64,000 nucleotides of DNA from Streptomyces yangpuensis (GCF_001005295.1 NZ_LBMK01000009.1:1-64000); one strand, 5' to 3'. Positions 33,728-43,111 are shown, numbered from the stretch's first letter. Numbers and translations: made by a program. Notes: a model not told the origin generated them from the letters alone.

Positions 33728-35230
33728 TTACGCGACGAACGTGCGGGGCGGTTCCGTGCCACTGTCGCCTGCGCCCGTGGCTACCAGGCGGGCTGCCGCC
33801 GCCAGGCGGGTGGCGGCTTCCTCAGCCACCGGGCCGCCCACGGTGAACGGCAGCCGGACGTAGCCCTCGAAGGCTCCGTCCACGCCGAACCTGGGCCCCG
33901 AGGGGACCCGTACGCCGACCCGTTCGCCCACCTCGGCCAGACGGGAGCCGGACAGGCCGCCCGCGCGGGCCCACAGGGTCAGGCCGCCGGCCGGGACCTC
34001 GAACTCCCAGTCCGGGAGCTCCCGCCGGACCGCCACGACCAGCGCGTCGCGGTTCTCCCGGGCCTGCTGCCGGCGGACCTCCACCGCTTCCTGCCAGCCG
34101 CCGGTCCGCATCAGCCAGTTCACCGCGAGCTGCTCCAGCACCGGCGTGCCCAGGTCGGCGTAGGCGCGGGCCGCCACCAGGCTGCGGATCACGTCGGGGG
34201 CCGCGCGGACCCAGCCGATCCGCATGCCCGCCCAGAAGGCCTTGCTGGCGGAGCCCACGGTGATCACCGTGCTGCCGCCCGGGTCGAAGGAGCAGACCGG
34301 GCGGGGCATCTCCAGGTCCGGATCGAGCTGGAGTTCCAGCATGGTCTCGTCGGCGACGAGGACCGTGCCGGCGGAGCGGGCCGCCTCGACCATGGCGCGG
34401 CGCTGTTCCTCGGAGGCGAGGGCTCCGGTGGGGTTGTGGAAGTCGGCGACGACATAGGCGAGGCGCGGGGCGGAGTCGCGCAGGACCTGCCGCCAGACGT
34501 CCATGTCCCAGCCCGTCAGTCCGTCGCCCATGGCGACCGGTACGAGGCGGACGCCGGCGGCGCGCATCAGCTGGAGGATGTTGGCGTAGGAGGGGGACTC
34601 GACGGCGATCCGCTCACCGCGGCCGGCGAAGAGGCTGCAGATGGCGTCGATGGCGCCCATCGCCCCGGTGGTCACCATGATCTGTTCGGGCATGGTGGGG
34701 ATGCCCTGCTCGGTGTAGCGGTCGGCGAGCATCCGGCGCAGCGCCGGCAGGCCCGCCGGGTAGTCCCCGTGGGTGTGCGCGTACGGGGGCAGTTCCTCCA
34801 GGGCGCCCTGGACGGCCCGGGTCAGCCACGGTTCGGGGGCGGGGAGGGCGGCGCAGCCGAGGTCGATCATCGAGCCGAGGGACTCGGGCGGCAGCGGCTC
34901 CAGGCCGCGGGCGGGCAGCGGGTTCCCGGCCGGGACGGAGGTCCAGCTGCCGGCGCCCCGGCGGGACTCCAGGAAGCCTTCGCCGCGCAGGGCCTCGTAG
35001 GCGGCGGCGACGGTGGTGCGGCTGAGGGACAGGGCGACGGCGAGCTCGCGCTCGGCGGGCAGCCTGGCGGCGACGGGGACGCGGCCCTCCAGGACCAGCA
35101 GCCGGATCCCGTCGGCGAGGATGCGGTAGGCGGGCGGCTTGCGGGCGCCCGGTACGGCGGTCCGCTCCTGCTGGGAGGTGATGAGACGGGCCAGCTGTGC
35201 GGCACCGACCGCTGAGGTCCATTCGGCCAT
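33728..35230 (-). CDS. MocR-type regulator: GntR winged helix fused to class I aminotransferase fold
   Basis: A PLP-binding transcription factor of 500 residues. The N-terminal winged helix (about 20-95) shows LPAERELAVALSLSRTTVAAAYEALRGEGFL. The aminotransferase fold follows with TTGAMGAIDAICSLF, VVADFHNPTGAL and the PLP lysine in TVGSASKAFWAGMRIGW. MocR proteins usually regulate a vitamin, amino acid or transporter gene nearby, often divergently; here the divergent neighbour is a GDPD gene. The ATG at 35230 was chosen because residues further upstream in the ORF are not protein-like. Confidence 0.9.
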   Translation of the reverse strand: MAEWTSAVGAAQLARLITSQQERTAVPGARKPPAYRILADGIRLLVLEGRVPVAARLPAERELAVALSLSRTTVAAAYEALRGEGFLESRRGAGSWTSVPAGNPLPARGLEPLPPESLGSMIDLGCAALPAPEPWLTRAVQGALEELPPYAHTHGDYPAGLPALRRMLADRYTEQGIPTMPEQIMVTTGAMGAIDAICSLFAGRGERIAVESPSYANILQLMRAAGVRLVPVAMGDGLTGWDMDVWRQVLRDSAPRLAYVVADFHNPTGALASEEQRRAMVEAARSAGTVLVADETMLELQLDPDLEMPRPVCSFDPGGSTVITVGSASKAFWAGMRIGWVRAAPDVIRSLVAARAYADLGTPVLEQLAVNWLMRTGGWQEAVEVRRQQARENRDALVVAVRRELPDWEFEVPAGGLTLWARAGGLSGSRLAEVGERVGVRVPSGPRFGVDGAFEGYVRLPFTVGGPVAEEAATRLAAAARLVATGAGDSGTEPPRTFVA

Positions 35231-35402
35231 GGCGTGCGGTCCACTTTCGTCCGATTGGCCCCGGAGGAGGCCTGGATTGGCTTGCTGTCCGGGGCACAGC
35301 GTGCCACGAGTCAGTCCACTCGCACCAGGCCGTACGCGACCCCCTGCATCCCGTTCACCTCGCGTACCACCGGCCCCGGCCGCCACGGGGGATACTGCCG
35401 CC

Positions 35403-36173
35403 GTGACGCACGTACGCCTTCGCCATCCGTATCTGGACCACCCGGCTCCGATTCCCTTCGCGCACCGGGGAGGTGCCGCGGACGGGCTGGAGAACACCGC
35501 CGCGGCCTTCCGCCGCGCCGCCGGGGCCGGCTACCGGTACTTCGAGACCGATGTGCACGCCACGGCCGACGGAAAGCTCGTCGCCTTCCACGACTCCACG
35601 CTGGACCGGGTCACCGACAGCCGGGGCCGGATCGCCGAGCTGCCGTGGAAGCAGGTCCGCGAGGCCCGGGTCGGGGGCACCGAGCCCCTGCCCCTCTTCG
35701 AGGAACTGCTGGAGGAGTTCCCGGACGCCCGCTGGAACATCGACATCAAGGCGGAGTCGGCGCTGCACCCGCTGGTCAACCTGATCGCGCGGGCCGGGCT
35801 CTGGGACCGGGTCTGCGTGGGCTCCTTCTCCGAGAGCCGGGTGGCGCGCGCCCAGCGGATCGCCGGCCCCCGGCTGGCGACCTCGTACGGCGTGCGAGGG
35901 GTGGTCGGGCTGCGGCTGCGCTCGTACGCGATCCCGGCGGCGCTGCGCGTCGGGGCGGTGGCCGCCCAGGTCCCGGAGACCCAGGCGGGCATCCGCGTGG
36001 TCGACGAGCGCTTCGTACGGACCGCGCACGCGCGCGGACTGCAGGTCCACGTGTGGACCGTGAACGAACCGGAACGTATGGAGGCTCTTCTCGACCTGGG
36101 TGTCGATGGCATCATGACCGACCACATCGACTTGTTGCGCACGGTGCTGGACCGGCGCGGCGCCTGGGCCTGA
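35403..36173 (+). CDS. Glycerophosphodiester phosphodiesterase
   Basis: A metal-dependent enzyme releasing glycerol-3-phosphate from deacylated phospholipids; 256 residues with no signal peptide. Catalytic motifs are FAHRGGA (His-Arg), ENTAAAF, FETDVHATADGKLVAFHD (Glu/Asp metal ligands and second His) and WNIDIK. GATACT lies six bases before the GTG at 35403, so the mRNA is probably leaderless. An upstream in-frame extension to 35139 overlaps the MocR gene and was rejected. The MFS gene follows after 67 bp. Confidence 0.92.
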   Translation: MTHVRLRHPYLDHPAPIPFAHRGGAADGLENTAAAFRRAAGAGYRYFETDVHATADGKLVAFHDSTLDRVTDSRGRIAELPWKQVREARVGGTEPLPLFEELLEEFPDARWNIDIKAESALHPLVNLIARAGLWDRVCVGSFSESRVARAQRIAGPRLATSYGVRGVVGLRLRSYAIPAALRVGAVAAQVPETQAGIRVVDERFVRTAHARGLQVHVWTVNEPERMEALLDLGVDGIMTDHIDLLRTVLDRRGAWA

Positions 36174-36240
36174 CCCGCTCCCGGCCGCCGCGACGGATGC
36201 GGCAGCCGGTGCGGTACAGGACCACCGAGGGGGACGACGC

Positions 36241-37623
36241 GTGAGCGCGGACAAGAGCAGCAGGACCGAGCAAGCGGAACCGGGGGCGGAGGAGGAGGGA
36301 GCCGCCGCGGCGTCACGCAAGCGCGAGCAGCGCGGCTGGTACTTCTACGACTTCGCCGTCTCGGTGTATTCGGCGAGCGTGCTGACGGTGTTCCTCGGGC
36401 CGTACCTCACGTCGGTGGCCAAGGCGGCCGCGGACGCCGAGGGCTTCGTGCACCCGCTGGGCATACCGGTGCGGGCCGGGTCCTTCTTCGCCTATTCGGT
36501 CTCGGCCTCGGTGATCCTGGCCGTGCTGCTGATGCCGCTCGCCGGCGCGGTGGCGGACCGGACGGGCCGCAAGAAGCCGCTGCTGGCGGTGGCCGCGTAC
36601 ACCGGGGCGGCGGCGACGACCGCGATGTTCCTCCTGGGCGGCGAGCGGTACCTGCTGGGCGGGTTCCTGCTGATCGTGGCGAACGCCTCGCTGTCGGTGT
36701 CGATGGTGCTCTACAACGCCTACCTGCCGCAGATCTCCACTCCGGACGAGCGGGACACGGTGTCCTCGCGCGGCTGGGCCTTCGGCTACACCGCCGGTTC
36801 GGTGATGCTCGTCATGAACCTGGCCCTCTACCTGGGCCACGACGCCTTCGGTGTCTCGGAGGGCATGGCCGTCCGGATCTGCCTGGCCTCCGCGGGCCTG
36901 TGGTGGGGCGCTTTCGCGCTGATCCCGCTGCGGCGGCTGCGGGACCGGGCCGTGGTCCGGGAGCCGGGGGCGGCGCCGGCCCTCAGCGGATGGAAGCAGC
37001 TGGTCGCCACCCTCAAGGACATGCGGCGCTACCCGCTGACCCTGTCGTTCCTGCTGGCGTACCTGATCTACAACGACGGCGTGCAGACGGTGATCTCCCA
37101 GGCCTCCGTCTACGGATCGGAGGAGCTGCAGCTGGAGCAGTCCACCCTCATCGGGGCGGTGCTGCTGGTGCAGGTCCTGGCGGTCGGCGGCGCGCTGGGC
37201 ATGGGCCGGCTGGCCCGGATCTACGGCGCCAAGCGGACCATCCTGGGCTCGCTGGCCGCCTGGGCGGTGACGCTGGGGGTCGGTTACTTCCTGCCCGCGC
37301 GGACGCCGGTGTGGTTCTTCGCCCTCGCCGCCATGATCGGCCTGGTGCTGGGCGGCAGCCAGGCGCTGTCGCGCTCGCTCTTCTCGCATCTGGTGCCGGC
37401 GGGCAAGGAGGCCGAGTACTTCTCGGCGTACGAGATGAGCGACCGCGGCCTGAGCTGGGTGGGACCACTCGTCTTCGGCCTGACCTACCAGGTGACGGGC
37501 AGCTACCGGGACGCGATCATCTCGCTGGTGGTGTTCTTCGCACTGGGGTTCCTGCTGCTCGCGCGAGTGCCGGTGCGGCGCGCGGTGGAGGCGGCGGGCA
37601 ATCCTGTACCGGAGCGGCTCTGA
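36241..37623 (+). CDS. MFS transporter, UMF1 family
   Basis: A 460-residue integral membrane protein with about 12 TM segments. The N-terminal tail (1-25) is acidic and cytoplasmic. Family-like features are GWYFYDFAVSVYSASVLTVFLGPYL at TM1, PLAGAVADRTGRKKPLL (motif A) and YNAYLPQISTPDERDTVSSRGWAFGY, which is typical of UMF1. The GTG start has GAGGGGG upstream. The substrate is unknown; it could be co-transcribed with the GDPD gene and move a breakdown product, but that is speculative. Confidence 0.88.
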   Translation: MSADKSSRTEQAEPGAEEEGAAAASRKREQRGWYFYDFAVSVYSASVLTVFLGPYLTSVAKAAADAEGFVHPLGIPVRAGSFFAYSVSASVILAVLLMPLAGAVADRTGRKKPLLAVAAYTGAAATTAMFLLGGERYLLGGFLLIVANASLSVSMVLYNAYLPQISTPDERDTVSSRGWAFGYTAGSVMLVMNLALYLGHDAFGVSEGMAVRICLASAGLWWGAFALIPLRRLRDRAVVREPGAAPALSGWKQLVATLKDMRRYPLTLSFLLAYLIYNDGVQTVISQASVYGSEELQLEQSTLIGAVLLVQVLAVGGALGMGRLARIYGAKRTILGSLAAWAVTLGVGYFLPARTPVWFFALAAMIGLVLGGSQALSRSLFSHLVPAGKEAEYFSAYEMSDRGLSWVGPLVFGLTYQVTGSYRDAIISLVVFFALGFLLLARVPVRRAVEAAGNPVPERL

Positions 37624-37677
37624 GACCGGGTCCGCGCCCGCGCCCGGTCCGGATCCACGAACGAATTCCGAACGGAT

Positions 37678-37707
37678 TTAGACGTTGCGGCGAAGGGCCG
37701 GTAGTGT
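37678..37707 (+). promoter_or_regulatory. Possible second rbpA promoter (housekeeping type)
   Basis: TTAGAC-N18-TAGTGT at 37678-37707. A TAGACGTTG motif overlaps it (37679-37687) and recurs at 37755-37763. Evidence is limited to hexamer resemblance. Confidence 0.3.
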
Positions 37708-37848
37708 ACGCCTTTGGCCTGCCAGGCGGACCGTTACTGCGCGCTAAAGAAGTCTAGACGTTGGGTGACATCTGCTGCCAGATGTGACAAAACGGGCACT
37801 GGTGGGTACAACAAGGGGCGGTACGACGGGCGACGCACGACCCGGAGC

Positions 37849-37875
37849 GGGAATCTATACCGCCGACCGGACGTT
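37849..37875 (+). promoter_or_regulatory. Sigma-R (SigR) promoter of rbpA
   Basis: GGGAAT (37849-37854), exactly 18 bases, then GTT (37873-37875): a full match to the SigR thiol-stress promoter consensus GGGAAT-N18-GTT. rbpA is a known SigR target in S. coelicolor. Transcription would start about 55 bases before the ATG. Confidence 0.85.
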
Positions 37876-37936
37876 GACCGGATGACGACGACAGCGACAC
37901 CTGTCCTGTGGGCGACAAGCCCGGGAGGCACGATTC

Positions 37937-38311
37937 ATGAGTGAGCGAGCTCTCCGCGGTACGCGCCTCGTGGTTACCAGCTACGAGACGGACCGCGGCA
38001 TCGATCTGGCCCCGCGCCAGGCGGTGGAGTACGCATGCCAGAACGGACATCGATTTGAGATGCCGTTCTCGGTTGAGGCAGAGATTCCGCCGGAGTGGGA
38101 GTGCAAGGCGTGCGGCGCCATGGCACTCCTGGTGGACGGGGACGGGCCCGAAGAGAAGAAGGGCAAGCCTGCGCGAACGCACTGGGACATGCTCATGGAG
38201 CGACGCACTCGCGAGGAGCTGGAGGAAGTGCTGGCCGAACGGCTGGCGGTCCTGCGTTCCGGCGCCATGAACATTGCCGTGCATCCGCGGGACAGCCGCA
38301 AGTCCGCCTGA
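37937..38311 (+). CDS. rbpA: RNA polymerase-binding protein RbpA
   Basis: An essential actinobacterial activator that binds the sigma subunit of RNA polymerase and stabilises open complexes; 124 residues. The N-terminal tail and core (MSERALRGTRLVVTSYETDRGIDLAPRQ) are followed by a zinc-ribbon-like core (YACQNGHRFEMPF, WECKACG) and the sigma-interacting C-terminal helices (RTHWDMLMERRTREELEEVLAERL). GGGAGG lies eight bases before the ATG. A SigR promoter lies upstream and a strong terminator downstream. Confidence 0.97.
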   Translation: MSERALRGTRLVVTSYETDRGIDLAPRQAVEYACQNGHRFEMPFSVEAEIPPEWECKACGAMALLVDGDGPEEKKGKPARTHWDMLMERRTREELEEVLAERLAVLRSGAMNIAVHPRDSRKSA

Positions 38312-38329
38312 CAGCCGGACGAACGCACA

Positions 38330-38372
38330 AGCCGAGGGGCCCCGCCACACACTGTGTGGCGGGGCCCCTCGG
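38330..38372. terminator. Perfect 20-bp hairpin between convergent rbpA and fxsA
   Basis: 38330-38349 pairs with 38353-38372 without mismatch around a 3-base loop (ACT). Position, symmetry and strength indicate a bidirectional terminator. Confidence 0.9.
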
Positions 38373-38396
38373 CGTTCCCGTGCCTGCGGCGCGGCC

Positions 38397-38990
38397 CTAC
38401 GGCGTGAGCGGCGGGCGATAGGTGGTGTCCGGGCCTTCCTGCGGGCCCGGGCGGTCCTCACGGACGACCTCACCCTGGACGACCTTGCCGTCGGGGTAGT
38501 GGATACGGGCCTGCTGGAAGGCGTCGCCGAAGCTGCCGGCGGGAGCCGCGGCCATCTTCCGCTCCAGGGAACGGGTGGCCCTGCGGCCGGCCCAGGCCCG
38601 GACGGGCGGGAGCAGCAGGAGCAGGCCCGCCACGTCCGAGAGCAGGCCCGGCAGCATGAGGAGCAGGCCCGCCAGCATGGTCAGACCGTTGCCCCGGCCA
38701 GGCCGCTGCGGGGTGGGCTGCACGCCCTGCTGCGCCTGCTGGAAGGTGTCCGTAAGGTTCTTGAAGGCCCGGCGCCCGGCGCGCTTGATGACCATCCCGC
38801 CCAGGACCAGTCCGCCGGCGATCAGCGCCGCCACGGCGAGCCCGCCGGTCGCGTCGGCGACCATCCCGAGCAGCCAGATCTCCAGGATCAGCCAGGCGGC
38901 GATGGCCAGGGGAAGGAAGGTTCGGGCGGGCGAACGCCGACGGGGGGCCGTCGGGGTACCCGTTCGCAGGGATCCAGTGCCGGTCGTCAT
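38397..38990 (-). CDS. FxsA family cytoplasmic membrane protein
   Basis: A 197-residue membrane protein of the FxsA family (in E. coli, a suppressor of F-plasmid phage exclusion; housekeeping role unknown). Hydrophobic segments lie at about residues 25-45 (FLPLAIAAWLILEIWLLGMVA), 48-68 (GGLAVAALIAGGLVLGGMVI) and 103-128 (LTMLAGLLLMLPGLLSDVAGLLLLL), the last being the family signature MLPGLLSD. The C-terminal 60 residues are hydrophilic. Convergent with rbpA. Confidence 0.9.
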   Translation of the reverse strand: MTTGTGSLRTGTPTAPRRRSPARTFLPLAIAAWLILEIWLLGMVADATGGLAVAALIAGGLVLGGMVIKRAGRRAFKNLTDTFQQAQQGVQPTPQRPGRGNGLTMLAGLLLMLPGLLSDVAGLLLLLPPVRAWAGRRATRSLERKMAAAPAGSFGDAFQQARIHYPDGKVVQGEVVREDRPGPQEGPDTTYRPPLTP

Positions 38991-39069
38991 AGCACCCAGT
39001 GTGCCTGGGTCCGGATAAGAGTGTCCTCAGCCGGAGGTACGGGACAGCCCTTAGGGGGCGCCCCGCCGC

Positions 39070-39867
39070 TCAGGCGCTGCTGTCCCGCTTGCCCGAGTCC
39101 TTGCCGGTGTCCTTGCCGAGCAGCTTGGCCGCCTGGGCCTTGAGGCCCCACTGGGTGACCCGCCACAGGGCCTCCACGACGATGTCCTTGCTCATCTTGC
39201 TGTCGCCGAACTCACGCTCGACGAACGTGATGGGGACCTCCACCACGCGGAACCCCTTCTTCACGGCCCTGCGGGCCAGGTCCACCTGGAAGCAATAGCC
39301 CGCGGAGGCCACCTCCTCCAGGCCCAGCCCCTCCAGCGTCTCCCGCCGGAAGGCCCGGTAGCCGCCGGTCACGTCCCGGATCGGGACGTCCAGCATCAGC
39401 CGGGAGTACGTCGAACCGCCGCGCGAGAGCAACTCCCTGGTCTTGGGCCAGTTGACGACGCGGCCGCCCGGCACCCAGCGCGAGCCCAGGACCAGATCGG
39501 CCCCGGCCAGCGCGGTCAGCAGGCGGGGCAGCTCCTCGGGCTGGTGGGAGCCGTCGGCGTCCATCTCGACGATCACGCCGTAGCCCTCGTCCAGGCCCCA
39601 GACGAAGCCCGCGAGGTAGGCGGCGCCCAGCCCCTCCTTGCCCTTGCGGTGCAGAACGTGCACATGGTCGTCGCCGGCCGCGAGCTCGTCGGCGAGCTTG
39701 CCGGTGCCGTCGGGGCTGTTGTCGTCGGCGACCAGGATGTGGGCCTCGGGAACCGCCGCCCGGACACGGCCGACGATCAGCCCGATGTTCTCCGCCTCGT
39801 TGTAGGTCGGAATGATCACCAAGGCTGTACCGAGCGGGCCATGGGTCCGCTGTCCGCCGTCGCTCAC
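39070..39867 (-). CDS. ppm1: Polyprenol monophosphomannose synthase Ppm1
   Basis: A GT2 glycosyltransferase transferring mannose from GDP-mannose to polyprenyl phosphate, the donor for protein O-mannosylation and cell-surface glycans. The 265 residues show VIIPTYNEAENIG, the DxD-type metal site EMDADGSHQ, VLGSRWVPGG and DVTGGYRAFRRE. No apolipoprotein N-acyltransferase fusion is present, as expected for Streptomyces. GTG start with AGGGGA upstream. In S. coelicolor Ppm1 is also needed for phiC31 infection. Confidence 0.92.
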   Translation of the reverse strand: MSDGGQRTHGPLGTALVIIPTYNEAENIGLIVGRVRAAVPEAHILVADDNSPDGTGKLADELAAGDDHVHVLHRKGKEGLGAAYLAGFVWGLDEGYGVIVEMDADGSHQPEELPRLLTALAGADLVLGSRWVPGGRVVNWPKTRELLSRGGSTYSRLMLDVPIRDVTGGYRAFRRETLEGLGLEEVASAGYCFQVDLARRAVKKGFRVVEVPITFVEREFGDSKMSKDIVVEALWRVTQWGLKAQAAKLLGKDTGKDSGKRDSSA

Positions 39868-40231
39868 TGAGTCCCCTTTTGTGCGCTTGCACGTCCTGTA
39901 CGTCCGGTCGCAGAGGATGACTCTAGAACATCGGCCACGGCCCGCCCCGGCGGTGCCGACACCCGGGCCGCCCCGGCCGCGCCGTAGCGGGTGGTCGGGG
40001 CCCGCGGTCCTTCGGGCCGATCAGACTCCCGCTGGCTGCGGGCCGCCGTGACCGTTGTCTACTGGACCGCCGGACCCCGACCCGGGGCCACCCGCCGCCC
40101 GGCGAAACCTTCCCTCGCCCCCGAGGCGCGGGCGCGCTGAGCAGACGGATCCGTCCGGCACGACGTCCTGTGGTGGACCCGGCCGAACCTATCCGGGTCC
40201 GGCCGCCCGCACCGAACCGAGGCCGACCGGA
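39868..40231. other. Gap between ppm1 and the amidohydrolase gene
   Basis: This 364-bp stretch lies upstream of ppm1. On the minus strand GTTCTAGAGTCAT near 39917-39930 contains a TAGAGT -10-like hexamer that may serve ppm1. I see no gene, strong hairpin or repeat otherwise. Confidence 0.4.
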
Positions 40232-41860
40232 TCACCCCTGTGGGCGTACGAATACCTCCCGGCCCCCGACGACGGTGGCCAGGCACACCGGCAGTTCGGA
40301 TCCGGGGGTCAGATCGGGCAGTCCGGGGGTGCCCGAGCGGGGGTCGGTGGACCAGCGGGCGACCCGGTCGTCCGGGGCCTGGACGATCAGCTCGCCGGTC
40401 TGCCAGACGGCGTAGTCGGCCGGGGCGCCGGGGACGAGGATCCCCGCGTCGTCGCGGCCCAGGGCCCGCCAGCCGCCCCGGGTGTGCGCGGTGAAGGCGG
40501 CCCGTACCGACACCCGGTGCTTGGGCGTCCGGTGGAAGGCGGCCGCCCGCACGGTGCCCCACGGGTCGAGCGGGGTCACCGGCGCGTCCGAACCGAAGGC
40601 CAGCGGCACCCCGGCCTTCAGCATGGCCGCGTACGGGTTGAGGGTGCGGGCGCGGTCGGCCCCGAGCCGGTCGGCGTACATCCCGTCCTCGCCGCCCCAC
40701 GCCGCGTCGAAGGCGGGCTGCACCGACGCCGTGAGCCCCAGCTCCGCGAAGGCGGCGATGGTGGCCGGGGTCATCATCTCGGCGTGCTCGACCCGGTGCC
40801 GGGCCGCACGGACCCTGGCCAGGCCCACCTTCTCGGCCGCCGCCCGGACACCCTCGACCACTGCGGTGATCGCCGCGTCGCCGATGGCGTGGAAGCCGGC
40901 CTGCAGCCCCTCCTCCGTACAGGCCGCCACATGCTCGGCGACGGCGACCGCGTCCAGGTACTCCGTCCCCGTGTGCGAGGCGTCGGCGTACGGGGCGTGC
41001 AGACAGGCGGTGTGCGAACCCAGGGCGCCGTCCACGAAGAGGTCGCCCGCCGCCCCCACGGCCCCCAGCTCCCTGGCCAGGCCCAGGTCCCGGTCGGCCC
41101 AGTACCCGAACACGCGCGGCCCGGGCCGCTCCGCCGCCAGCGCGAGCAGAGCGGTGAAGTCCTCGGGGGAGGAGATGTCGGGCCCGCCGCACTCGTGCAG
41201 GGAACCGATGCCGAGCGAGGCCGCCCGGTCCAGCGCGGCCCGCTGCGCCTCGGCGCGCTGGGCCGGGGTCACGGCGGCGAGCGCGGCCCGCCGTACGGCG
41301 TGGTGGTCGTCGGCGGTCAGCGGCAGGTCCCCTTCGGGGCGCACCCCGGGGACCAGGTCGAGCAGGGCGGTGGTGACCACGGCCGAGTGCACGTCGATAC
41401 GGCTCAGATAGAGAGGGCGGCCGCCGGTGGCCTCGTCGAGCTCGCCGCGGCGCGGCGCGCGCCGCTCGGGCCAGCGGGCGGCGTCCCAGCCGTGCCCGAG
41501 GAGCACCCGGTCGGCGGGCCGGCTCGCGGCGTACGCGCGGACCAGGTCCAGCGCGGCGGCCAGCGACCGCGCTCCCGTCAGGTCCAGCCCGGTCAGGGCC
41601 AGACCCGCGGAGGTCGTGTGGACGTGCGCGTCGGTGAAGGCGGGGGTCACGAGCGCGCCGCCGAGATCGACGACCTCGTCGACGCCCTGGGCGAACGCAT
41701 CGGCGGCGCCCTCGGAACCGACCCAGGCGATATGGCCGCGTTCGACGACCATCGCCGTGGCGAAGGGGTCGGCGGGGCTGTGTACCTCGCCCCCGCGGAG
41801 GAGGACGGTCCTGGTCGGCGCTCCGGCGGCGTCGGCGGAGTGGGCGGTGCGGTCAGTCAT
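40232..41860 (-). CDS. Amidohydrolase (YtcJ/amidohydrolase 3 family)
   Basis: A metal-dependent hydrolase of 542 residues from the ATG at 41860 (MTDRTAHSADAAGAP). Metal-binding and family motifs are VTPAFTDAHVHTTSAGL (HxH), LGHGWDAARWPERR, GFHAIGDAAITAVVEG, HRVEHAEMM, and FGSDAPVTPLDPW. In YtcJ-type enzymes substrates are N-acyl or ring amides, seldom known. The ORF runs 24 codons further upstream but the extension is unlike the family. Next to the Lrp-type regulator, which may control it. Confidence 0.9.
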   Translation of the reverse strand: MTDRTAHSADAAGAPTRTVLLRGGEVHSPADPFATAMVVERGHIAWVGSEGAADAFAQGVDEVVDLGGALVTPAFTDAHVHTTSAGLALTGLDLTGARSLAAALDLVRAYAASRPADRVLLGHGWDAARWPERRAPRRGELDEATGGRPLYLSRIDVHSAVVTTALLDLVPGVRPEGDLPLTADDHHAVRRAALAAVTPAQRAEAQRAALDRAASLGIGSLHECGGPDISSPEDFTALLALAAERPGPRVFGYWADRDLGLARELGAVGAAGDLFVDGALGSHTACLHAPYADASHTGTEYLDAVAVAEHVAACTEEGLQAGFHAIGDAAITAVVEGVRAAAEKVGLARVRAARHRVEHAEMMTPATIAAFAELGLTASVQPAFDAAWGGEDGMYADRLGADRARTLNPYAAMLKAGVPLAFGSDAPVTPLDPWGTVRAAAFHRTPKHRVSVRAAFTAHTRGGWRALGRDDAGILVPGAPADYAVWQTGELIVQAPDDRVARWSTDPRSGTPGLPDLTPGSELPVCLATVVGGREVFVRPQG

Positions 41861-41928
41861 GCCGACCAGTGTCCCGCGTCGCCCCGCCCCTTCCGACCGC
41901 CGGGTCCCCCACGGGACCGTCCCCGGTG

Positions 41929-42378
41929 TCACACGCGGGGCGGGCGTGCCTCGTAGGGGGTGGAAAGGACCACGGTCGTACGGGTCGCGACGTGGGCGAG
42001 GGCGCGCAGCCGGCCCAGGAGGTCCTCCAGCTCCAGCGGGGTGGCGACGCGCACCTTGAGGATGTAGTTCTCGTCGCCCGCGACGCTGTGGCAGGCCTCG
42101 ATCTCGGGTACGCCGGACAGCCGGTCGGCGATGTCGTCCGGGGCGCTCGGGTCGAAGGGCTTGACCGAAATGAATGCGGTCAGCGGCAGGCCGACGGCCT
42201 CCGGGTCGACCACGGCCGCGTAACCGCGGATCACCCCGCGCTGCTCAAGACGGCGTACCCGCTGATGGACCGCCGACGTGGACAGTCCCGTGGCCTTGCC
42301 CAGATCCGTGTAGCTCATCCGCCCGTCCCGCACGAGCAGATCCACGATCTGGCGGTCCAGCTCCTCCATTGCACTCAT
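41929..42378 (-). CDS. Lrp/AsnC family transcriptional regulator
   Basis: A 149-residue feast/famine regulator. The winged helix-turn-helix spans about residues 6-60 (ILDLLVRDG-type start, LGKATGLSTSAVHQRVRRLEQRGVIRGY). The RAM effector domain follows (PLTAFISVKPF, VAGDENYILKVRVATPLELEDLLGRLRAL). An alternative start is the ATG at 42369. It lies 68 bp upstream of the amidohydrolase gene on the same strand, so both may be regulated together in response to an amino acid. Confidence 0.92.
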   Translation of the reverse strand: MSAMEELDRQIVDLLVRDGRMSYTDLGKATGLSTSAVHQRVRRLEQRGVIRGYAAVVDPEAVGLPLTAFISVKPFDPSAPDDIADRLSGVPEIEACHSVAGDENYILKVRVATPLELEDLLGRLRALAHVATRTTVVLSTPYEARPPRV

Positions 42379-42585
42379 AGCCGCTCAACTTACGGCCAAA
42401 GGCACTCCAGGCCCAGTGCTGTCCGCCCACTGGAGGCATCTGCGCCGGGCATGTGACCAAGGCCACACGGGTATGCAGGGGGAGGCCGGTCCGTTGTGGT
42501 TACTCGTGACGCACGGCGGGAAGTGGTTGCTGTGGCCGAGGCCGAAGAACCTGCCCGCCCGGCCCACCCAAGGGGGAGTACATCC

Positions 42586-43056
42586 ATGCCGAACAACCAG
42601 CGCGCCGGTCGCACCGAACCGGAGCCTCTCGAACCGCTCGCCTCCGGGGACGACACCTACCCCGAGGACGGCGAATACCTCGACGACACCGAGGGGTTCG
42701 AGATCCACCACGCGATCTGCCCCGACTGCGGCCAGTCCATCGCCCTCGTCGCGGACGAGGAGTACCTGCCGCAGCACGCGCTCTGCCTGACCCCGTGGAA
42801 CCCCTTCGGGCTCACCGTGTGCGCCGGCACCGGCCGGCCCGCCGGCGACGCCCTGCCCTGCCTCGGCACGAACCAGCCGGCGCAGGCGCCGGAGGCCGAC
42901 TCCCTCACCCTGCCGGCCCTGCCCCAGGGCCTGGACTGGCGGACGCAGCCGTTCTCGCACGTCGGCGGCCCGGGCTCGCGCCCCATCCGCGTCGTGCGCC
43001 CGGTGCTGCCGCAGCCGCAGGCGCAGACGCGCCAGCAGCACGCCCAGGCGGCCTGA
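42586..43056 (+). CDS. Small acidic protein with one CxxC pair, unknown function
   Basis: No function recognised. It has 156 residues from the ATG at 42586 (MPNNQRAGRTEPEPLEPL) with AGGGGGAG seven bases upstream. The acidic N-terminus is followed by HHAICPDCGQSIALVADEEYLPQHALC, a half zinc ribbon whose remaining ligands may be His/Cys further on (CLTPWNPF, VCAGTG), then a Pro/Gln-rich disordered tail. The longer frame from 42496 runs through the regulator promoter region and was rejected. Divergent from the Lrp gene. Confidence 0.75.
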   Translation: MPNNQRAGRTEPEPLEPLASGDDTYPEDGEYLDDTEGFEIHHAICPDCGQSIALVADEEYLPQHALCLTPWNPFGLTVCAGTGRPAGDALPCLGTNQPAQAPEADSLTLPALPQGLDWRTQPFSHVGGPGSRPIRVVRPVLPQPQAQTRQQHAQAA

Positions 43057-43111
43057 GGACCGCCGGGGGCGCGCCGCCCGTCCAATTTCCCTCCTCCGCT
43101 CCCCCGTTCCC

